DNA of 64,000 bases from Betaproteobacteria bacterium TMED22 (GCA_002167745.1 NHCB01000014.1:1-64000), one strand, 5' to 3'; positions 25,115-34,786 are shown, counted from the stretch's first letter. Notes: generated by a model from the letters alone, not told the origin. Numbers and translations: made by a program.

Positions 25115-26146
25115 TTGACAGTTAAAGCAAAACTTGTCTTGGGAATTGAAACCTCCTGCGATGAGACCGGTGTCGCGCTCTATGACACGATAGAAGGGTT
25201 GAAAGGCCACAAGTTATATTCACAAGTTAAACTACATGCTCGGTATGGGGGTGTTGTCCCAGAACTTGCCTCTAGAGACCACATTAAAAAGCTACTCCCA
25301 TTAGTTAGGGGTCTACTTAAAGATACTAAAATAGATATAAATTTAATAGATTCAATAGCATACACGAAAGGCCCTGGGCTCTCTGGAGCCTTACTAGTGG
25401 GCACTACTGTCGCAAACGCTTTGGGTTATTCACTTAAAAAACCAGTTATCGGCGTTCACCATCTTGAGGCTCACTTACTGTCTCCACTACTCAGCAATCC
25501 AAATCTCAAATTTCCATTTGTAGCGCTACTGGTTTCCGGAGGACATACCCAACTCATCCAGGTCGGAGGTATAGGACAATATAAACTTATGGGAGAGACC
25601 CGCGACGATGCGGCCGGCGAAGCATTTGACAAAACTGCTAAGCTTTTGGGCTTACCCTATCCAGGTGGAGCCCTTCTATCAGAACTTGCTCGGGATGGTG
25701 ACGCCTCAAAATATCCCTTACCAAAACCCATGATAAACAGCGACGACTTAGACTTCAGTTTCAGCGGCCTGAAAACCGCAGTAGCACATTTAGTGCAAAA
25801 GTTAAATGGTCCAAAAGTTAGAGATCCAAAAACGCTGAAGGCTGACATCGCGGCGAGCTTTCAGGATTCGGTTACTGAGGTACTTACAGAAAAATGTTAT
25901 CGCGCTCTTCGTTTAGACGGGGCCAAGTCACTAGTGATCGCGGGGGGCGTAGGGGCCAACACGGAACTACGTCGAAAAATAAACGAAAAAGCAAACACGA
26001 TCGGTTGCAAGGCTTATTACCCGCCGTTTGAGTTTTGTACCGATAACGGAGCAATGGTTGCGTTGATTGGCGCACTCAAAATAAACGAAGGCATTTACGG
26101 CGCAAACCCTTTTGATATCAAGCCCAGGTGGCCACTTGGTGCTTAA
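25115..26146 (+). CDS. tsaD: tRNA N6-adenosine threonylcarbamoyltransferase
   Basis: 343 residues, read from a TTG start with GTTAGGA upstream. The ASKHA-fold protein has GIETSCDETG (10-19), the iron-binding HHLEAH (His116 and His120), SGGHTQL, and the late metal ligand region FCTDNGAM. TsaD transfers the threonylcarbamoyl group from TC-AMP to A37 of ANN-decoding tRNAs, together with TsaB and TsaE, which are not in this window. It is divergent from rpsU, an arrangement common in proteobacteria. Confidence 0.97.
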   Translation: MTVKAKLVLGIETSCDETGVALYDTIEGLKGHKLYSQVKLHARYGGVVPELASRDHIKKLLPLVRGLLKDTKIDINLIDSIAYTKGPGLSGALLVGTTVANALGYSLKKPVIGVHHLEAHLLSPLLSNPNLKFPFVALLVSGGHTQLIQVGGIGQYKLMGETRDDAAGEAFDKTAKLLGLPYPGGALLSELARDGDASKYPLPKPMINSDDLDFSFSGLKTAVAHLVQKLNGPKVRDPKTLKADIAASFQDSVTEVLTEKCYRALRLDGAKSLVIAGGVGANTELRRKINEKANTIGCKAYYPPFEFCTDNGAMVALIGALKINEGIYGANPFDIKPRWPLGA

Positions 26147-26176
26147 GTAAAAATTATCAAAATGTCTTTAGCTATC

Positions 26177-26788
26177 TTATATGCCTTTCTTTCCAATTTT
26201 TGACTCAGTTCCCTTAAGTAAATTAGCAATGTTTCCTTTGTGCCTAAACAACAAAATAGCGCTCACAACCGAAACCGGATAAGTTAACGCCAATTGTTGA
26301 GTGAACCAAAAAACAATAAACGGCGAAGCTAGCGCTGCGCAAATCGCAGCCAAAGACGAATACCGGAATACAATCGAGATGGCTAGCCAGATCGAGACAG
26401 CGGCACAGCCCACCAGTACATTTAAGGCCAGTAATCCTCCAGCTGCAGTGGCCACACCTTTTCCTCCTTTAAACCTATGAAAAATAGGAAACACGTGCCC
26501 CAACAAGACACCCATTAGCGCTAACCCGGTCGCCATCGGCTCATTCGTTGGCAACAACGTACTTGGAAAAATGCATAAGGGTAAAAACTTAACCGCTAAG
26601 AAGCCCTTCGCCATATCCCCTAGCAAAGTAAAAAAAGCTGCTAATTTGTTTCCCGTTCTGAGAACATTTGTTGCACCTGGATTCTCTGAGCCATAGCTAT
26701 ATGGACTAGGTAACGACATCACCTTGCTGACTATCACTGCAAAAGACACCGAGCCAGCTATATAACTGCCGACAACCAAACCAAACAT
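26177..26788 (-). CDS. plsY: Glycerol-3-phosphate acyltransferase PlsY
   Basis: 203 residues from the ATG giving MFGLVVGSYIAGSVSFAVIV. An upstream in-frame ATG would extend the frame into xerD and add a non-homologous N-terminus. It is polytopic, with about five hydrophobic helices, and carries the PlsY motifs GSENPGATNVLR, the GGKGVAT acyl-phosphate-binding loop (FKGGKGVATAAGG) and RHKGNI. It uses acyl-phosphate to acylate glycerol-3-phosphate, the first step of phospholipid synthesis. The start lies 22 bp after the xerD stop, on the same strand. Confidence 0.94.
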   Translation of the reverse strand: MFGLVVGSYIAGSVSFAVIVSKVMSLPSPYSYGSENPGATNVLRTGNKLAAFFTLLGDMAKGFLAVKFLPLCIFPSTLLPTNEPMATGLALMGVLLGHVFPIFHRFKGGKGVATAAGGLLALNVLVGCAAVSIWLAISIVFRYSSLAAICAALASPFIVFWFTQQLALTYPVSVVSAILLFRHKGNIANLLKGTESKIGKKGI

Positions 26789-26810
26789 ATAAATTTCTGA
26801 TACCACGGCT

Positions 26811-27716
26811 TTAGCCTCGAGGATGGTGTTGTTGATGTAAATTTTTGAGTCTCTCGCGAGCGACATGAGTATATATTTGTGTCGTAGACACATCCGCATG
26901 GCCCAATAATAGTTGGACGGAACGTAGGTCAGCTCCGTGATTTAACAAATGCGTCGCAAAGGCATGCCTCAAGGTATGGGGTGAGACTTTCTTTTTGATA
27001 CCAGACACAAGAACGTATTTTTGGATTAAATTCCAGAAAGCTTGACGCGACATGAAAGATCCTCGGTTCGTAACAAACACAGCATCGGACAATCGTCCAG
27101 ATAATAGCGCCGGACGCCCTTCTTCTAGGTAACGAACTATCCAATCAACTGCCTCCTCACCTAACGGCAGGACACGTTCCTTCGCTCCCTTCCCTAGAAC
27201 TCTTACCACGCCATCCGAAAGGTTAAGTTGATTGAGCTTTAAAGGCACCAATTCAGATACTCGAAGACCGCTACTGTAAAGGGTTTCAAGCATCGATCGA
27301 TCCCTCAAACCAATAGGAATGCGAATATCTGGCGATTCAATTAAACGAGCAACTTCATCTTCAATCAATACCGAGGGTAAACCTCGTGTTATTTTAGGTG
27401 CCTCAGCATTTAAACTGGGGTCAACCCTTAGCTTTCCCTCTCTCACCATAAATTGATAGAAACGCTTCAACACGGACAAACATCGTGCAGCAGTCCTTGG
27501 TTTTTTACCACAGTCAAAACAATATGCGAGATAGGCCAATATATGCTCGTTTGAAACCTTTAGTAAACTCGCGACGCCTTGTTTATCTTTCAGCCATACA
27601 GAGAATAAATTCAAATCTCTTCGGTAACTATCTAACGTATTTTTCGATAACCCATCCTCCAACCACAAAGAGTCGGAGAAGTAGTCAACCGCTTTAATAC
27701 TATCGTCAGAATCCAT
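26811..27716 (-). CDS. xerD: Tyrosine recombinase XerD
   Basis: 301 residues. The N-terminal SAM-like core-binding domain (1-100) and the C-terminal catalytic domain carry all active residues: Arg152 (SGLRVSE), Lys176 (GKGAKER), His247-x-x-Arg250, His273 and nucleophile Tyr282. The C-terminus LHQQHHPRG matches XerD rather than XerC. With XerC it resolves chromosome dimers at dif under control of FtsK. There is no adjacent phage or integron material, so this is the housekeeping recombinase. Confidence 0.95.
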   Translation of the reverse strand: MDSDDSIKAVDYFSDSLWLEDGLSKNTLDSYRRDLNLFSVWLKDKQGVASLLKVSNEHILAYLAYCFDCGKKPRTAARCLSVLKRFYQFMVREGKLRVDPSLNAEAPKITRGLPSVLIEDEVARLIESPDIRIPIGLRDRSMLETLYSSGLRVSELVPLKLNQLNLSDGVVRVLGKGAKERVLPLGEEAVDWIVRYLEEGRPALLSGRLSDAVFVTNRGSFMSRQAFWNLIQKYVLVSGIKKKVSPHTLRHAFATHLLNHGADLRSVQLLLGHADVSTTQIYTHVARERLKNLHQQHHPRG

Positions 27717-27720
27717 AAAA

Positions 27721-28194
27721 TTAATAGGTTAAGCTACCTTCATGATTGAGCAACCACCATTTTAACTTTAACGCGAAACCACCGGAAGCATGCATAAATC
27801 CTCCGAGGCCTGATTTAGCTACGACACGATGGCACGGAATAAGAAGTGGTAGGCGATTGTCGCCGCAAGCAATGCCCACCGCCCTGGCAGAGGATCCGAT
27901 CAACGCAGCGATTTCTCCATACGTTCTGGTTTCTTTTGCTGGAATTCTCACTATCTCACCCCAAACCAGCCTACGATAGGCACTACCCTTTACGTCGATG
28001 GGCAGATCAAACTTAAAAGTTGGAGTTTTTAAATATTCCTTGATTTGTTTTTGGGCTTCAAAAGCAAATTCATTCAATTTGGGGCTGGAGGATACCGCAT
28101 GAGCAAGTAACTCTACCTTCGTGACGCAGTCAATCGCAGATAAAACGTTGACATACCCGAAAGGCGCAGAAATACAAACCTGATAGATGGACAC
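27721..28194 (-). CDS. ogt: Methylated-DNA-protein cysteine methyltransferase
   Basis: 157 residues. The C-terminal domain carries the acceptor motif IPCHRV with Cys121 and the helix-turn-helix preceding it (RTYGEIAALIGSSARAVGIA). It removes O6-alkyl groups from guanine in a suicide reaction. The N-terminal half is short, without the Ada regulatory domain, so this is the Ogt-type protein. The stop is 4 bp before the xerD start. The rplS terminator lies just upstream. Confidence 0.93.
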   Translation of the reverse strand: MSIYQVCISAPFGYVNVLSAIDCVTKVELLAHAVSSSPKLNEFAFEAQKQIKEYLKTPTFKFDLPIDVKGSAYRRLVWGEIVRIPAKETRTYGEIAALIGSSARAVGIACGDNRLPLLIPCHRVVAKSGLGGFMHASGGFALKLKWWLLNHEGSLTY

Positions 28195-28232
28195 AAACTT
28201 TACTATCCTCCTAATTAAACCTATTTGGTAGC

Positions 28233-28263
28233 AATAAAAATGGCGACTGATTAAGTCGCCATT
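28233..28263 (-). terminator. Rho-independent terminator of the rpsP-rplS operon
   Basis: AATGGCGACT (28239-28248) and AGTCGCCATT (28254-28263) form a perfect 10-bp stem with a 5-nt loop. On the minus strand it is followed by TTTATTG (28233-28239), a U-rich tail. It lies about 25 bp after the rplS stop codon. Confidence 0.85.
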
Positions 28264-28288
28264 GCATGCTTTAGCCTAATACCTAACG

Positions 28289-28669
28289 TTAAGCTTCTAC
28301 AGTAGATTTCCGTTTTTGAGGTAGCTTCTCTTTAATCCTTGCCGACTTACCTGAACGGTCCCTGAGATAATATAACTTCGCTCGCCGCACATCACCTCGC
28401 CTTTTAACCTCAATACTTGAAATGAGTGGTGAATGCGACTGAAACGTCCTCTCAACACCTACTCCCGAAGATATCTTTCGTACAGTAAAAGATGAGTTTA
28501 AACCGCGATTTTTCTTTGCGATAACGACGCCTTCGTATGCTTGAACGCGCTTTCGCTCTCCCTCGACTACATTCACGTTAACGACTACGGTATCGCCCGC
28601 AGCGAAGTCAGGTATTGACGCGCCTAACCGTTCAATTTCTTCTTTTTCTATTTGAGCTATCAAATTCAT
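28289..28669 (-). CDS. rplS: 50S ribosomal protein L19
   Basis: 126 residues. The N-terminus [22 protein letters not shown] is followed by the SH3-like barrel with [20 protein letters not shown] and [18 protein letters not shown], then the basic end [17 protein letters not shown], as in bacterial L19. L19 sits at the 30S-50S interface. It is the last gene of the rpsP-rimM-trmD-rplS operon. Confidence 0.98.
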   Translation of the reverse strand: MNLIAQIEKEEIERLGASIPDFAAGDTVVVNVNVVEGERKRVQAYEGVVIAKKNRGLNSSFTVRKISSGVGVERTFQSHSPLISSIEVKRRGDVRRAKLYYLRDRSGKSARIKEKLPQKRKSTVEA

Positions 28670-28721
28670 GTCTATTACTCCTTAGCCCGCAATTATATCT
28701 TCTTATTAGTGGAGAAGGCAA

Positions 28722-29477
28722 TTATCGTCCGCGTTTTGTTAATTCATCCCAGAATAAACAATCTGTCTGCGTATCAGAGTTTTCATTTTTCAGGAGATCA
28801 GGCCTTCTCAAACGTGTCCGTTGTAGAGCTTGCTTATTTTTCCATTCTTGAATTTTTGCATGATGCCCGCTTAATAAAACTTCGGGTACTCGGTGTCCCT
28901 CAAAAATTTCCGGCCTTGTGTATTGAGGATATTCGAGTGTACCCGCAGAGTGGCTTTCGTCAACCACCGATTCTTCGCGATTTACCACGTCTGGAAGTAA
29001 CCGGATGATGGCATCCAAAAGAACCATTGCCGGTAGCTCACCTCCCGACAATACGTAATCCCCTATTGATACTTCATGGTCCACTCTAGTCTCAATAACT
29101 CGCTCATCAATTCCCTCATAACGACCCGACATTAAAACTAAGCCATCGAACCTTGATATTTCTTCGACTAATTTTTGTGTTAAAACCTGGCCCTGGGGGG
29201 ATAAGTAGATAGTTGTACTGGTTCGAACTCCAGCACTCATCTGGCGCTTTTTCGCTGCATCAATTGCTTTAACTAATGGATCAGCCATTAAAATCATGCC
29301 TGCCCCTCCACCATAAGGTCGATCATCTACCGTACGCCTTGTATCATCAGCAAACTCTCTCGGGTTCCAACACACAAGATCATAAATACCTCGGTTTTCT
29401 GCTCTTGCAGTAATTCCGCTCCCAGTCAATGCGGAAAACATTTCAGGAAATAATGTGACGATATCGAAGCGTTTCAT
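28722..29477 (-). CDS. trmD: tRNA (guanine-N1-)-methyltransferase
   Basis: 251 residues. SPOUT-class features are visible: DIVTLFPEMFSALTGSGI at the start, DDRPYGGGAGMILMADPL, SGRYEGIDERVIE, and the knot loop DYVLSGGELPAM. TrmD methylates G37 of tRNAs with G36 and prevents +1 frameshifting. It is third in the rpsP operon, between rimM and rplS. Confidence 0.98.
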   Translation of the reverse strand: MKRFDIVTLFPEMFSALTGSGITARAENRGIYDLVCWNPREFADDTRRTVDDRPYGGGAGMILMADPLVKAIDAAKKRQMSAGVRTSTTIYLSPQGQVLTQKLVEEISRFDGLVLMSGRYEGIDERVIETRVDHEVSIGDYVLSGGELPAMVLLDAIIRLLPDVVNREESVVDESHSAGTLEYPQYTRPEIFEGHRVPEVLLSGHHAKIQEWKNKQALQRTRLRRPDLLKNENSDTQTDCLFWDELTKRGR

Positions 29478-29498
29478 GGCAAGCTGTCATTTGAGAGT

Positions 29499-30017
29499 TT
29501 AATAATCGAGAGCCCAATCAACAGTAAGTATCCGGTTTTCCGAATCAACCCGCGTGATAATGTGATCGACCCAAGGTATCAATCGCTGTTGGTCTTCGTC
29601 CCTCGTAACAACCACCGGCTGCGCGCCTGATTCAAACAAGTAATCTATCACCCCAAAAGACTCGCCAGCGGTATTAATTACCGCAAACCCCACGAGCTCA
29701 TGCCAGTAGTATTCGTCTTGCTCTAAGGATGGAAGCAGATGACGATCAATGCCGAACTCAAATCCCCTGAGTTTAGCAATCTGTTCTCTATCATCAAAAC
29801 CAGTAAATTTGACGATCAAACCCTCCTGGTGCTCACGGACGCCTTTAAGATCGATAGAAGTCCAGCGGGAGTTTACTTTTACCCACCATACTTTGTGGTC
29901 GGCTATAGAGGCAGGAGATGAAGCATAGGACTGAACTCGGATCCAGCCCTTGACGCCATATGGAGACGATAGACGTCCCATTAAAATTATATCTTCAGGC
30001 TGACTGTTTTCCGCCAA
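29499..30017 (-). CDS. rimM: 16S rRNA processing protein RimM
   Basis: 172 residues if translated from the TTG at 30017, which overlaps the end of rpsP by 23 bp. The first ATG (29981) would cut off the strand that normally precedes the GxxxxPYGxxGWIRV motif (here [16 protein letters not shown]), so the longer form is favoured. The two-domain layout (RimM N-terminal barrel, then PRC barrel with [12 protein letters not shown] and LIPWVDHII) is complete. The protein binds S19 and assists 30S head maturation. Confidence 0.93.
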   Translation of the reverse strand: MAENSQPEDIILMGRLSSPYGVKGWIRVQSYASSPASIADHKVWWVKVNSRWTSIDLKGVREHQEGLIVKFTGFDDREQIAKLRGFEFGIDRHLLPSLEQDEYYWHELVGFAVINTAGESFGVIDYLFESGAQPVVVTRDEDQQRLIPWVDHIITRVDSENRILTVDWALDY

Positions 30018-30249
30018 GCTGCTTTACTAGCCGCGCTGCTGTGTCTGACAACTGAGCACCTTTGCCTTGCCAAAAATTGACTCGATCCACATCAATTCGA
30101 AGGCCTTCCACACCCTCTGGAGCTTGTGGGTCATAGAAACCAACTCGCTCAAGGTAGCGCCCATCTCTCGGCTTTCTTGAGTCTGCTACTACCATGTTGT
30201 AGAAGGGGCGTCGCTTACTACCGCTTCGTGATAATCTGATTACAACCAT
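29995..30249 (-). CDS. rpsP: 30S ribosomal protein S16
   Basis: 84 residues starting [20 protein letters not shown], with the conserved [14 protein letters not shown] motif and the Asp-Val-Asp-Arg-Val-x-Phe-Trp segment near the end. S16 is an early-binding 16S rRNA protein. It is the first gene of the rpsP-rimM-trmD-rplS operon, with a candidate promoter at 30308-30337. Confidence 0.98.
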   Translation of the reverse strand: MVVIRLSRSGSKRRPFYNMVVADSRKPRDGRYLERVGFYDPQAPEGVEGLRIDVDRVNFWQGKGAQLSDTAARLVKQLGGKQSA

Positions 30250-30307
30250 TTTATTCGGTACCCGTAAAGTCTGAGTTAAATTAAGGTCGAAATTTATTTA
30301 GCCGACA

Positions 30308-30337
30308 ATTCTACGCTTTTTTTAGTGCAGAGGGCAA
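30308..30337 (-). promoter_or_regulatory. Candidate sigma70 promoter of the rpsP operon
   Basis: On the minus strand TTGCCC (30332-30337) and TAGAAT (30308-30313) are separated by 18 bp and lie about 60 bp before the rpsP start codon. The boxes deviate from consensus at two positions (-35) and one position (-10). Confidence 0.45.
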
Positions 30338-30375
30338 CCATGCGGCTTGATTTTAAATTTCGATAGCTCTGGATG

Positions 30376-31140
30376 TCATCGATCGTAAATCGAGTCTAGG
30401 AACTGAGCAATCTCTGATACTAGAGTTTCCTCACGACGTTCAAAAAAATGAAGTGCATTCTGAATTACAACCTGTTTGGAACCATCAACCTTCAGAATTT
30501 GTTGTTTTCGCTCATACCCGCCAACAACGGTAATTTCCCAATCATCAGAAGCATAAACGTCCATAACGGGAATTTTAATTCTAAACATCTCCTGTAAACC
30601 ATTAAGGATACTGATAAACACCCAAGAATTTACTAAGGTCTCATCTACCGTTATAAAGTAGTGATTGGCCATCGTCGCACCGAGACTATGCGAAACGATC
30701 GATATATTTTTGAAACCCTTTGCGCTCAAAAATTCAGCCGCTAAATCAAAACGATGAAAGGCCTCTGGGTAAGTTGGAATGTAGTCACCCACCTTTGCTC
30801 CTCCGCCAAGAATCGGCATTTGTATCGATAACGTGCTGTAGCCTGCATCTGCCAGCAAAATACGCAACATACCGTAAAGCTCAAAGTCAGGATTCCATCC
30901 ACGGCCATGAGCGACTATCACGGCTCCCTTAGCACTTTGCGCCTCGGTGTATATGCTCAAAAACTTATGTCCGTTTGTCTGTTCTAGCCAAACCGGGTCT
31001 CCAACGATAATTGACGGAATTATTTGATCCGCCCAATTTTTCTCTCTTTCATAATCAGAGTAGGCCTTATACTCATTTGCACCAAGAGCGTATATTGGGA
31101 AAAAAAATAATACCGCTATTGCTTTAATAATACGAAACAT
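30376..31140 (-). CDS. Secreted DUF3530-like alpha/beta hydrolase
   Basis: 254 residues with a signal peptide (hydrophobic 4-20, ending YALG-A). The alpha/beta-hydrolase elements are VIVAHGRGWNPDF (oxyanion-hole region), the nucleophile elbow SHSLG with Ser152, a late Asp in YASDDWE and a C-terminal His in NALHFFE. The HG-x-G-x-x-P-D pattern followed by LLADAGYSTLSIQMP is like DUF3530 proteins. The substrate is unknown. It lies between ffh and the rpsP operon, 48 bp downstream of ffh, where most related genomes have no gene or a different one. Confidence 0.75.
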   Translation of the reverse strand: MFRIIKAIAVLFFFPIYALGANEYKAYSDYEREKNWADQIIPSIIVGDPVWLEQTNGHKFLSIYTEAQSAKGAVIVAHGRGWNPDFELYGMLRILLADAGYSTLSIQMPILGGGAKVGDYIPTYPEAFHRFDLAAEFLSAKGFKNISIVSHSLGATMANHYFITVDETLVNSWVFISILNGLQEMFRIKIPVMDVYASDDWEITVVGGYERKQQILKVDGSKQVVIQNALHFFERREETLVSEIAQFLDSIYDR

Positions 31141-31188
31141 TACGACTTTCCTTTTTGAATCAGATATTTAATTTGCACCACTTATCTC

Positions 31189-32535
31189 TTACCGCCCACC
31201 CATGACACCACCCATTCCGGAGAGCATACGCTTGAGACCTCCTGCCTTACCTGCTAATTTCATCATTTTTTGCATTTGCTCAAACTGTTTCAGCAGTCTA
31301 TTAACCTCCTGAACGGTAACGCCAGCGCCTTTTGCTATCCGACGCTTTCTAGACGCCTTAATGACCTCTGGACGACGTCGTTCGCCAACAGTCATGGAAT
31401 CAATAATGCTTATTGTTCGCGATGCTGCTTTATCATCTAGAGACGGACTTTGCGCTGCTTGAGATAAATTGGCAGGAAGCTTTTCCATAATCGCACCCAT
31501 ACCACCCATGTTTTGCATTTGCTCCATCTGCGACTTAAAATCTTCAAGGTTAAACCGTTTGCCAGATTTTAATTTTTTTGCAAGTTTTGCCGCCTCTTTA
31601 TCATCTACCGATTTTTTTGCATCATCTACTAGCGAAAGAATATCACCCATCCCCAAAATGCGGGTAGCGAGTCGCTCTGGGAAAAAAGGTTCAAGACCAT
31701 CCATTTTTTCGCCAACACCAATGAACTTGATGGGCTGTCCCGTAACCTTTCGGACAGATAAGGCCGCCCCCCCGCGAGAATCTCCATCCATTTTGGTAAG
31801 AATGACACCTGTAAGCGCAAGAGTTTCCGAAAATGTTCGTGCGACGTTAACTGCGTCCTGGCCCTGCATCGCATCCACTGTAAATAAGGTCTCAACAGGC
31901 TTCAAAACCTCACTGAGCGCCTCAATTTCATTCATCATTTCACGATCAATCGACAAACGGCCAGCGGTATCAACAATTAGAACATCATAAAAATTCTTCT
32001 TCGCGAACCCAAGCGCTGACTCAGCAATCTGAATAACAGACAGGTCTTCCTCCGTTGCATACGAATCGACACCCACTTGTTTCGCAATGGTGGCCAGTTG
32101 GGCTACAGCGGCTGGACGACGAATGTCACAGCTGACTAGGAGCACACGCTTTTTATCATTCAAAAGTTTTAATGCGAGCTTACCGCAAGTCGTTGTTTTA
32201 CCCGCACCCTGAAGGCCAGCCATTAAAATTATCGCCGGCGGCCGGGCCGCCAATGAAAGCGCAGAATTACGAGTTCCCATCAAAGCAGTTAGCTCATCTT
32301 TGACCACACCTATTAGCGCCTGGCCTGGCGTCAAGCTGCCAAGTACCTCTTGGCCATTAGCTTTGACCTTCACCTCTTCAATAAAATCTCGAACAATAGG
32401 GAGCGCTACGTCCGCCTCTAATAGAGCGATGCGCACTTCTCTTAACGCATCTTTAATGTTCGATTCAGTAAGTCGTGCTTGGCCTGTCACCGTCTTGATG
32501 ACAGCGGATAGGCGATCGGATAATGTCTCTAGCAT
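31189..32535 (-). CDS. ffh: Signal recognition particle protein Ffh
   Basis: 448 residues. The NG GTPase domain carries GLQGAGKTT (107-115), DTAGR and TKMDGD. The C-terminal M domain is methionine-rich (QMEQMQNMGGMGAI, QMQKMMKLAG) and binds 4.5S RNA and signal sequences. It targets inner-membrane proteins cotranslationally through FtsY. The divergent neighbour is the CcsA/YpjD-like gene, an arrangement common in proteobacteria. Confidence 0.98.
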   Translation of the reverse strand: MLETLSDRLSAVIKTVTGQARLTESNIKDALREVRIALLEADVALPIVRDFIEEVKVKANGQEVLGSLTPGQALIGVVKDELTALMGTRNSALSLAARPPAIILMAGLQGAGKTTTCGKLALKLLNDKKRVLLVSCDIRRPAAVAQLATIAKQVGVDSYATEEDLSVIQIAESALGFAKKNFYDVLIVDTAGRLSIDREMMNEIEALSEVLKPVETLFTVDAMQGQDAVNVARTFSETLALTGVILTKMDGDSRGGAALSVRKVTGQPIKFIGVGEKMDGLEPFFPERLATRILGMGDILSLVDDAKKSVDDKEAAKLAKKLKSGKRFNLEDFKSQMEQMQNMGGMGAIMEKLPANLSQAAQSPSLDDKAASRTISIIDSMTVGERRRPEVIKASRKRRIAKGAGVTVQEVNRLLKQFEQMQKMMKLAGKAGGLKRMLSGMGGVMGGR

Positions 32536-32608
32536 AAAATTTAGCGAATTTAGAAGGAAAGTCCAATTAAGTTCAGACTCATATTCTGGTACGATCTAAT
32601 TTGAAATT

Positions 32609-33442
32609 ATGAAACTAATTCTACTTCATCTAGCTACAACCCTCTCCTACTCTGTATTGTCGCTGGTCATATGGCGACAATTACAAACCGTAAGCATGGA
32701 GAATCAGAATTCAGTTCGGCTCAAGTTCTGGGCGAACCTTTTCACATTGGTGCCTATTGGATTTCATTTCGCTCTTACCTATCAGTACGCCCTTGTACCT
32801 GAAGGCCTTCAATTGGGGCTGGGTAATTTTACTTCCCTTATAGTCGCTACAGCCTGCCTCCTATATACTTGCCAGAGTCTGTGGGCTGGGAAATACTCAT
32901 TACCTGCATTGTCTCTTCCCTTTGGAGCGATAGTCTCATTGCTACCGATTTTAGATGGATCATCGGTCATGATCCCTAACTCAGAATTACCAATGTTTAA
33001 ACTCCATCTGATTCTATCAACGATCGCCTACGGAGTCCTATCAGTATCAGTGATTCACGCTATCTTCATAAGTTACTTAGAAAAGAATCTGTATCGACAT
33101 AAGTCCTCGCCAATAACCAGCAATTTACCTCCATTACTCAAACTCGAGGATCTATTGTTCACAATCGTCCTAATTGGCTTCGTAACGCTTACAGCTGCAT
33201 TAATAAGCGGTGGTCTCATTTCACGCGAACTTCAAAACGCCATACTTCCTATTAACCATAAAATAATTTTTAGTTTCGCTTCTTGGCTACTTTTAGCCTC
33301 ACTATTAATTGGCCAATATTTATTTGGATGGCGAGGCAAAGCGGCACGTAAGATACTAATTATGGGGTTCTTATTATTGATTCTCGCTTACCTTGGATCG
33401 CGCTTCGTATCTGAAATCATATTGCGCAATCCATCGTACTAA
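32609..33442 (+). CDS. CcsA/YpjD-like cytochrome c assembly-family membrane protein
   Basis: 277 residues with eight hydrophobic helices (first about 2-17, last about 250-267). The central part follows the CcsA/CcmC-type fold, with KLHLILSTIAYGVLSVSVIHA containing conserved His residues and a late INHKIIFSFASWLLL segment with another His. Relatives next to ffh are usually named YpjD. The function is uncertain; the tryptophan-rich WWD haem-handling motif of true haem lyases is not seen. It is followed by the CNNM-family gene on the same strand. Confidence 0.8.
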   Translation: MKLILLHLATTLSYSVLSLVIWRQLQTVSMENQNSVRLKFWANLFTLVPIGFHFALTYQYALVPEGLQLGLGNFTSLIVATACLLYTCQSLWAGKYSLPALSLPFGAIVSLLPILDGSSVMIPNSELPMFKLHLILSTIAYGVLSVSVIHAIFISYLEKNLYRHKSSPITSNLPPLLKLEDLLFTIVLIGFVTLTAALISGGLISRELQNAILPINHKIIFSFASWLLLASLLIGQYLFGWRGKAARKILIMGFLLLILAYLGSRFVSEIILRNPSY

Positions 33443-33511
33443 TCCTTCGGATACGCGTTGGTTACCCATCACAATTCATATTCAATGAAATTATCAACAT
33501 AGGTACAGATT

Positions 33512-34786
33512 ATGGATGACATTTCCATTCAAACACTGGTTATTCTGTTCTTGGTTCTCATCGTTGTATCCGGCTTCTTCTCCATATCTGAAACAAGCAT
33601 GATGGCGTTGAATAAATATCAATTACGACACTTGGCTAAAAAGAAACATCTTGGCGCAAAAAAAACTTTAAATTTACTAACGCAAACTGACCGGCTACTC
33701 GGATCCATTCTCTTAGGCAACAATCTATCAAATACTGCAGCTGCCGCATTAGTCACAGCCATCACATTCAAAATGCTCGGAGAGAGCGAGTTATCTCTAA
33801 CTATTGCGACGCTCATAGTTACTGTGGCTCTTCTCATATTTAGTGAGATCACCCCGAAAATCATAGGAGCGAGTTTCCCCGAGAAAATTGCATTGCCAGC
33901 AAGCTATATTCTCGAACCTTTAATGCGATTAATGCATCCTTTTGTGCTGGTCGCCAATAGCATCGTAAAGGTCATATTGTGGGGTTTACGTATTAAACCT
34001 ATACCAGGCAATCAAGCATCACAATTGAGTCAGGAGGAACTGCGTACACTCGTGCTCGAGGGTGGCAACTATTTACCCCGAAAGCATCAAAGCATGCTCA
34101 TCAACTTATTTGACCTACAAGCAATAACGGTTGAAGATCTGATGGTTCCAAGAAACAAGATTGAGGCTATTGAATTAAATTCACCGATCGAGAAAATAAG
34201 GTCTGAAATAATAACCTCAAACCATACACGCTTACCGGTCTTCAAAGGCAATCCGGACGAAATCGTGGGAGTCATGCATTTACGTAAATTACTAAACGTT
34301 TCCGAGGATAATCGGATCACAATCGAATCTATCGAGCAAATACTTCGGGAACCGTACTACATTCCAAAAGATACAAACTTACTGACCCAACTCCAAAATT
34401 TTCAAGAGCGTAATGAACGGATAGCTTACATAGTTGATGAATACGGAGACCTAATGGGATTGATCACGATTGAGGATATTATCGAAGAAATCGTTGGCGA
34501 ATTCACGACTCAATCGCCATTGTTTACCTCATCAGCAAAGCAAATGAAGGACGGCAGCTTAGTGCTTGACGGTGCCTTGACACTCCGGGATTTAAACCGA
34601 GATTTTCAACTTGAATTTCCCGTCGACGGGGCTAAAACATTAAATGGCCTCATACTCGACCATCTCCAACAAATTCCTGAAGCAGGAATTTCAATACAAA
34701 TTTCACATTACTATCTAGAAATTTTGCAAACAAAAGACAAATCGGTGAAATCGGTCAAACTAATATCACGTAAAGCGGATAAATAA
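33512..34786 (+). CDS. CNNM/CorB-type transporter with CBS pair (HlyC/CorC family)
   Basis: 424 residues. The N-terminal DUF21 (CNNM) membrane domain has about four helices and FSISETSMMALNK and GNNLSNTAAAA. It is followed by paired CBS domains (about 205-330; VEDLMVPRNKIEAIE and IAYIVDEYGDLMGLITIEDI) and a C-terminal CorC_HlyC domain. These proteins are linked to magnesium or cobalt efflux and resistance. The stop overlaps the coaE start in TAATG, so translation is probably coupled. Confidence 0.92.
   Translation: MDDISIQTLVILFLVLIVVSGFFSISETSMMALNKYQLRHLAKKKHLGAKKTLNLLTQTDRLLGSILLGNNLSNTAAAALVTAITFKMLGESELSLTIATLIVTVALLIFSEITPKIIGASFPEKIALPASYILEPLMRLMHPFVLVANSIVKVILWGLRIKPIPGNQASQLSQEELRTLVLEGGNYLPRKHQSMLINLFDLQAITVEDLMVPRNKIEAIELNSPIEKIRSEIITSNHTRLPVFKGNPDEIVGVMHLRKLLNVSEDNRITIESIEQILREPYYIPKDTNLLTQLQNFQERNERIAYIVDEYGDLMGLITIEDIIEEIVGEFTTQSPLFTSSAKQMKDGSLVLDGALTLRDLNRDFQLEFPVDGAKTLNGLILDHLQQIPEAGISIQISHYYLEILQTKDKSVKSVKLISRKADK

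Noticed and set aside
26789-26899. Upstream extension of plsY into xerD
   Set aside because: Adds 37 non-homologous residues read from the xerD 3' end; PlsY normally starts at the first membrane helix.
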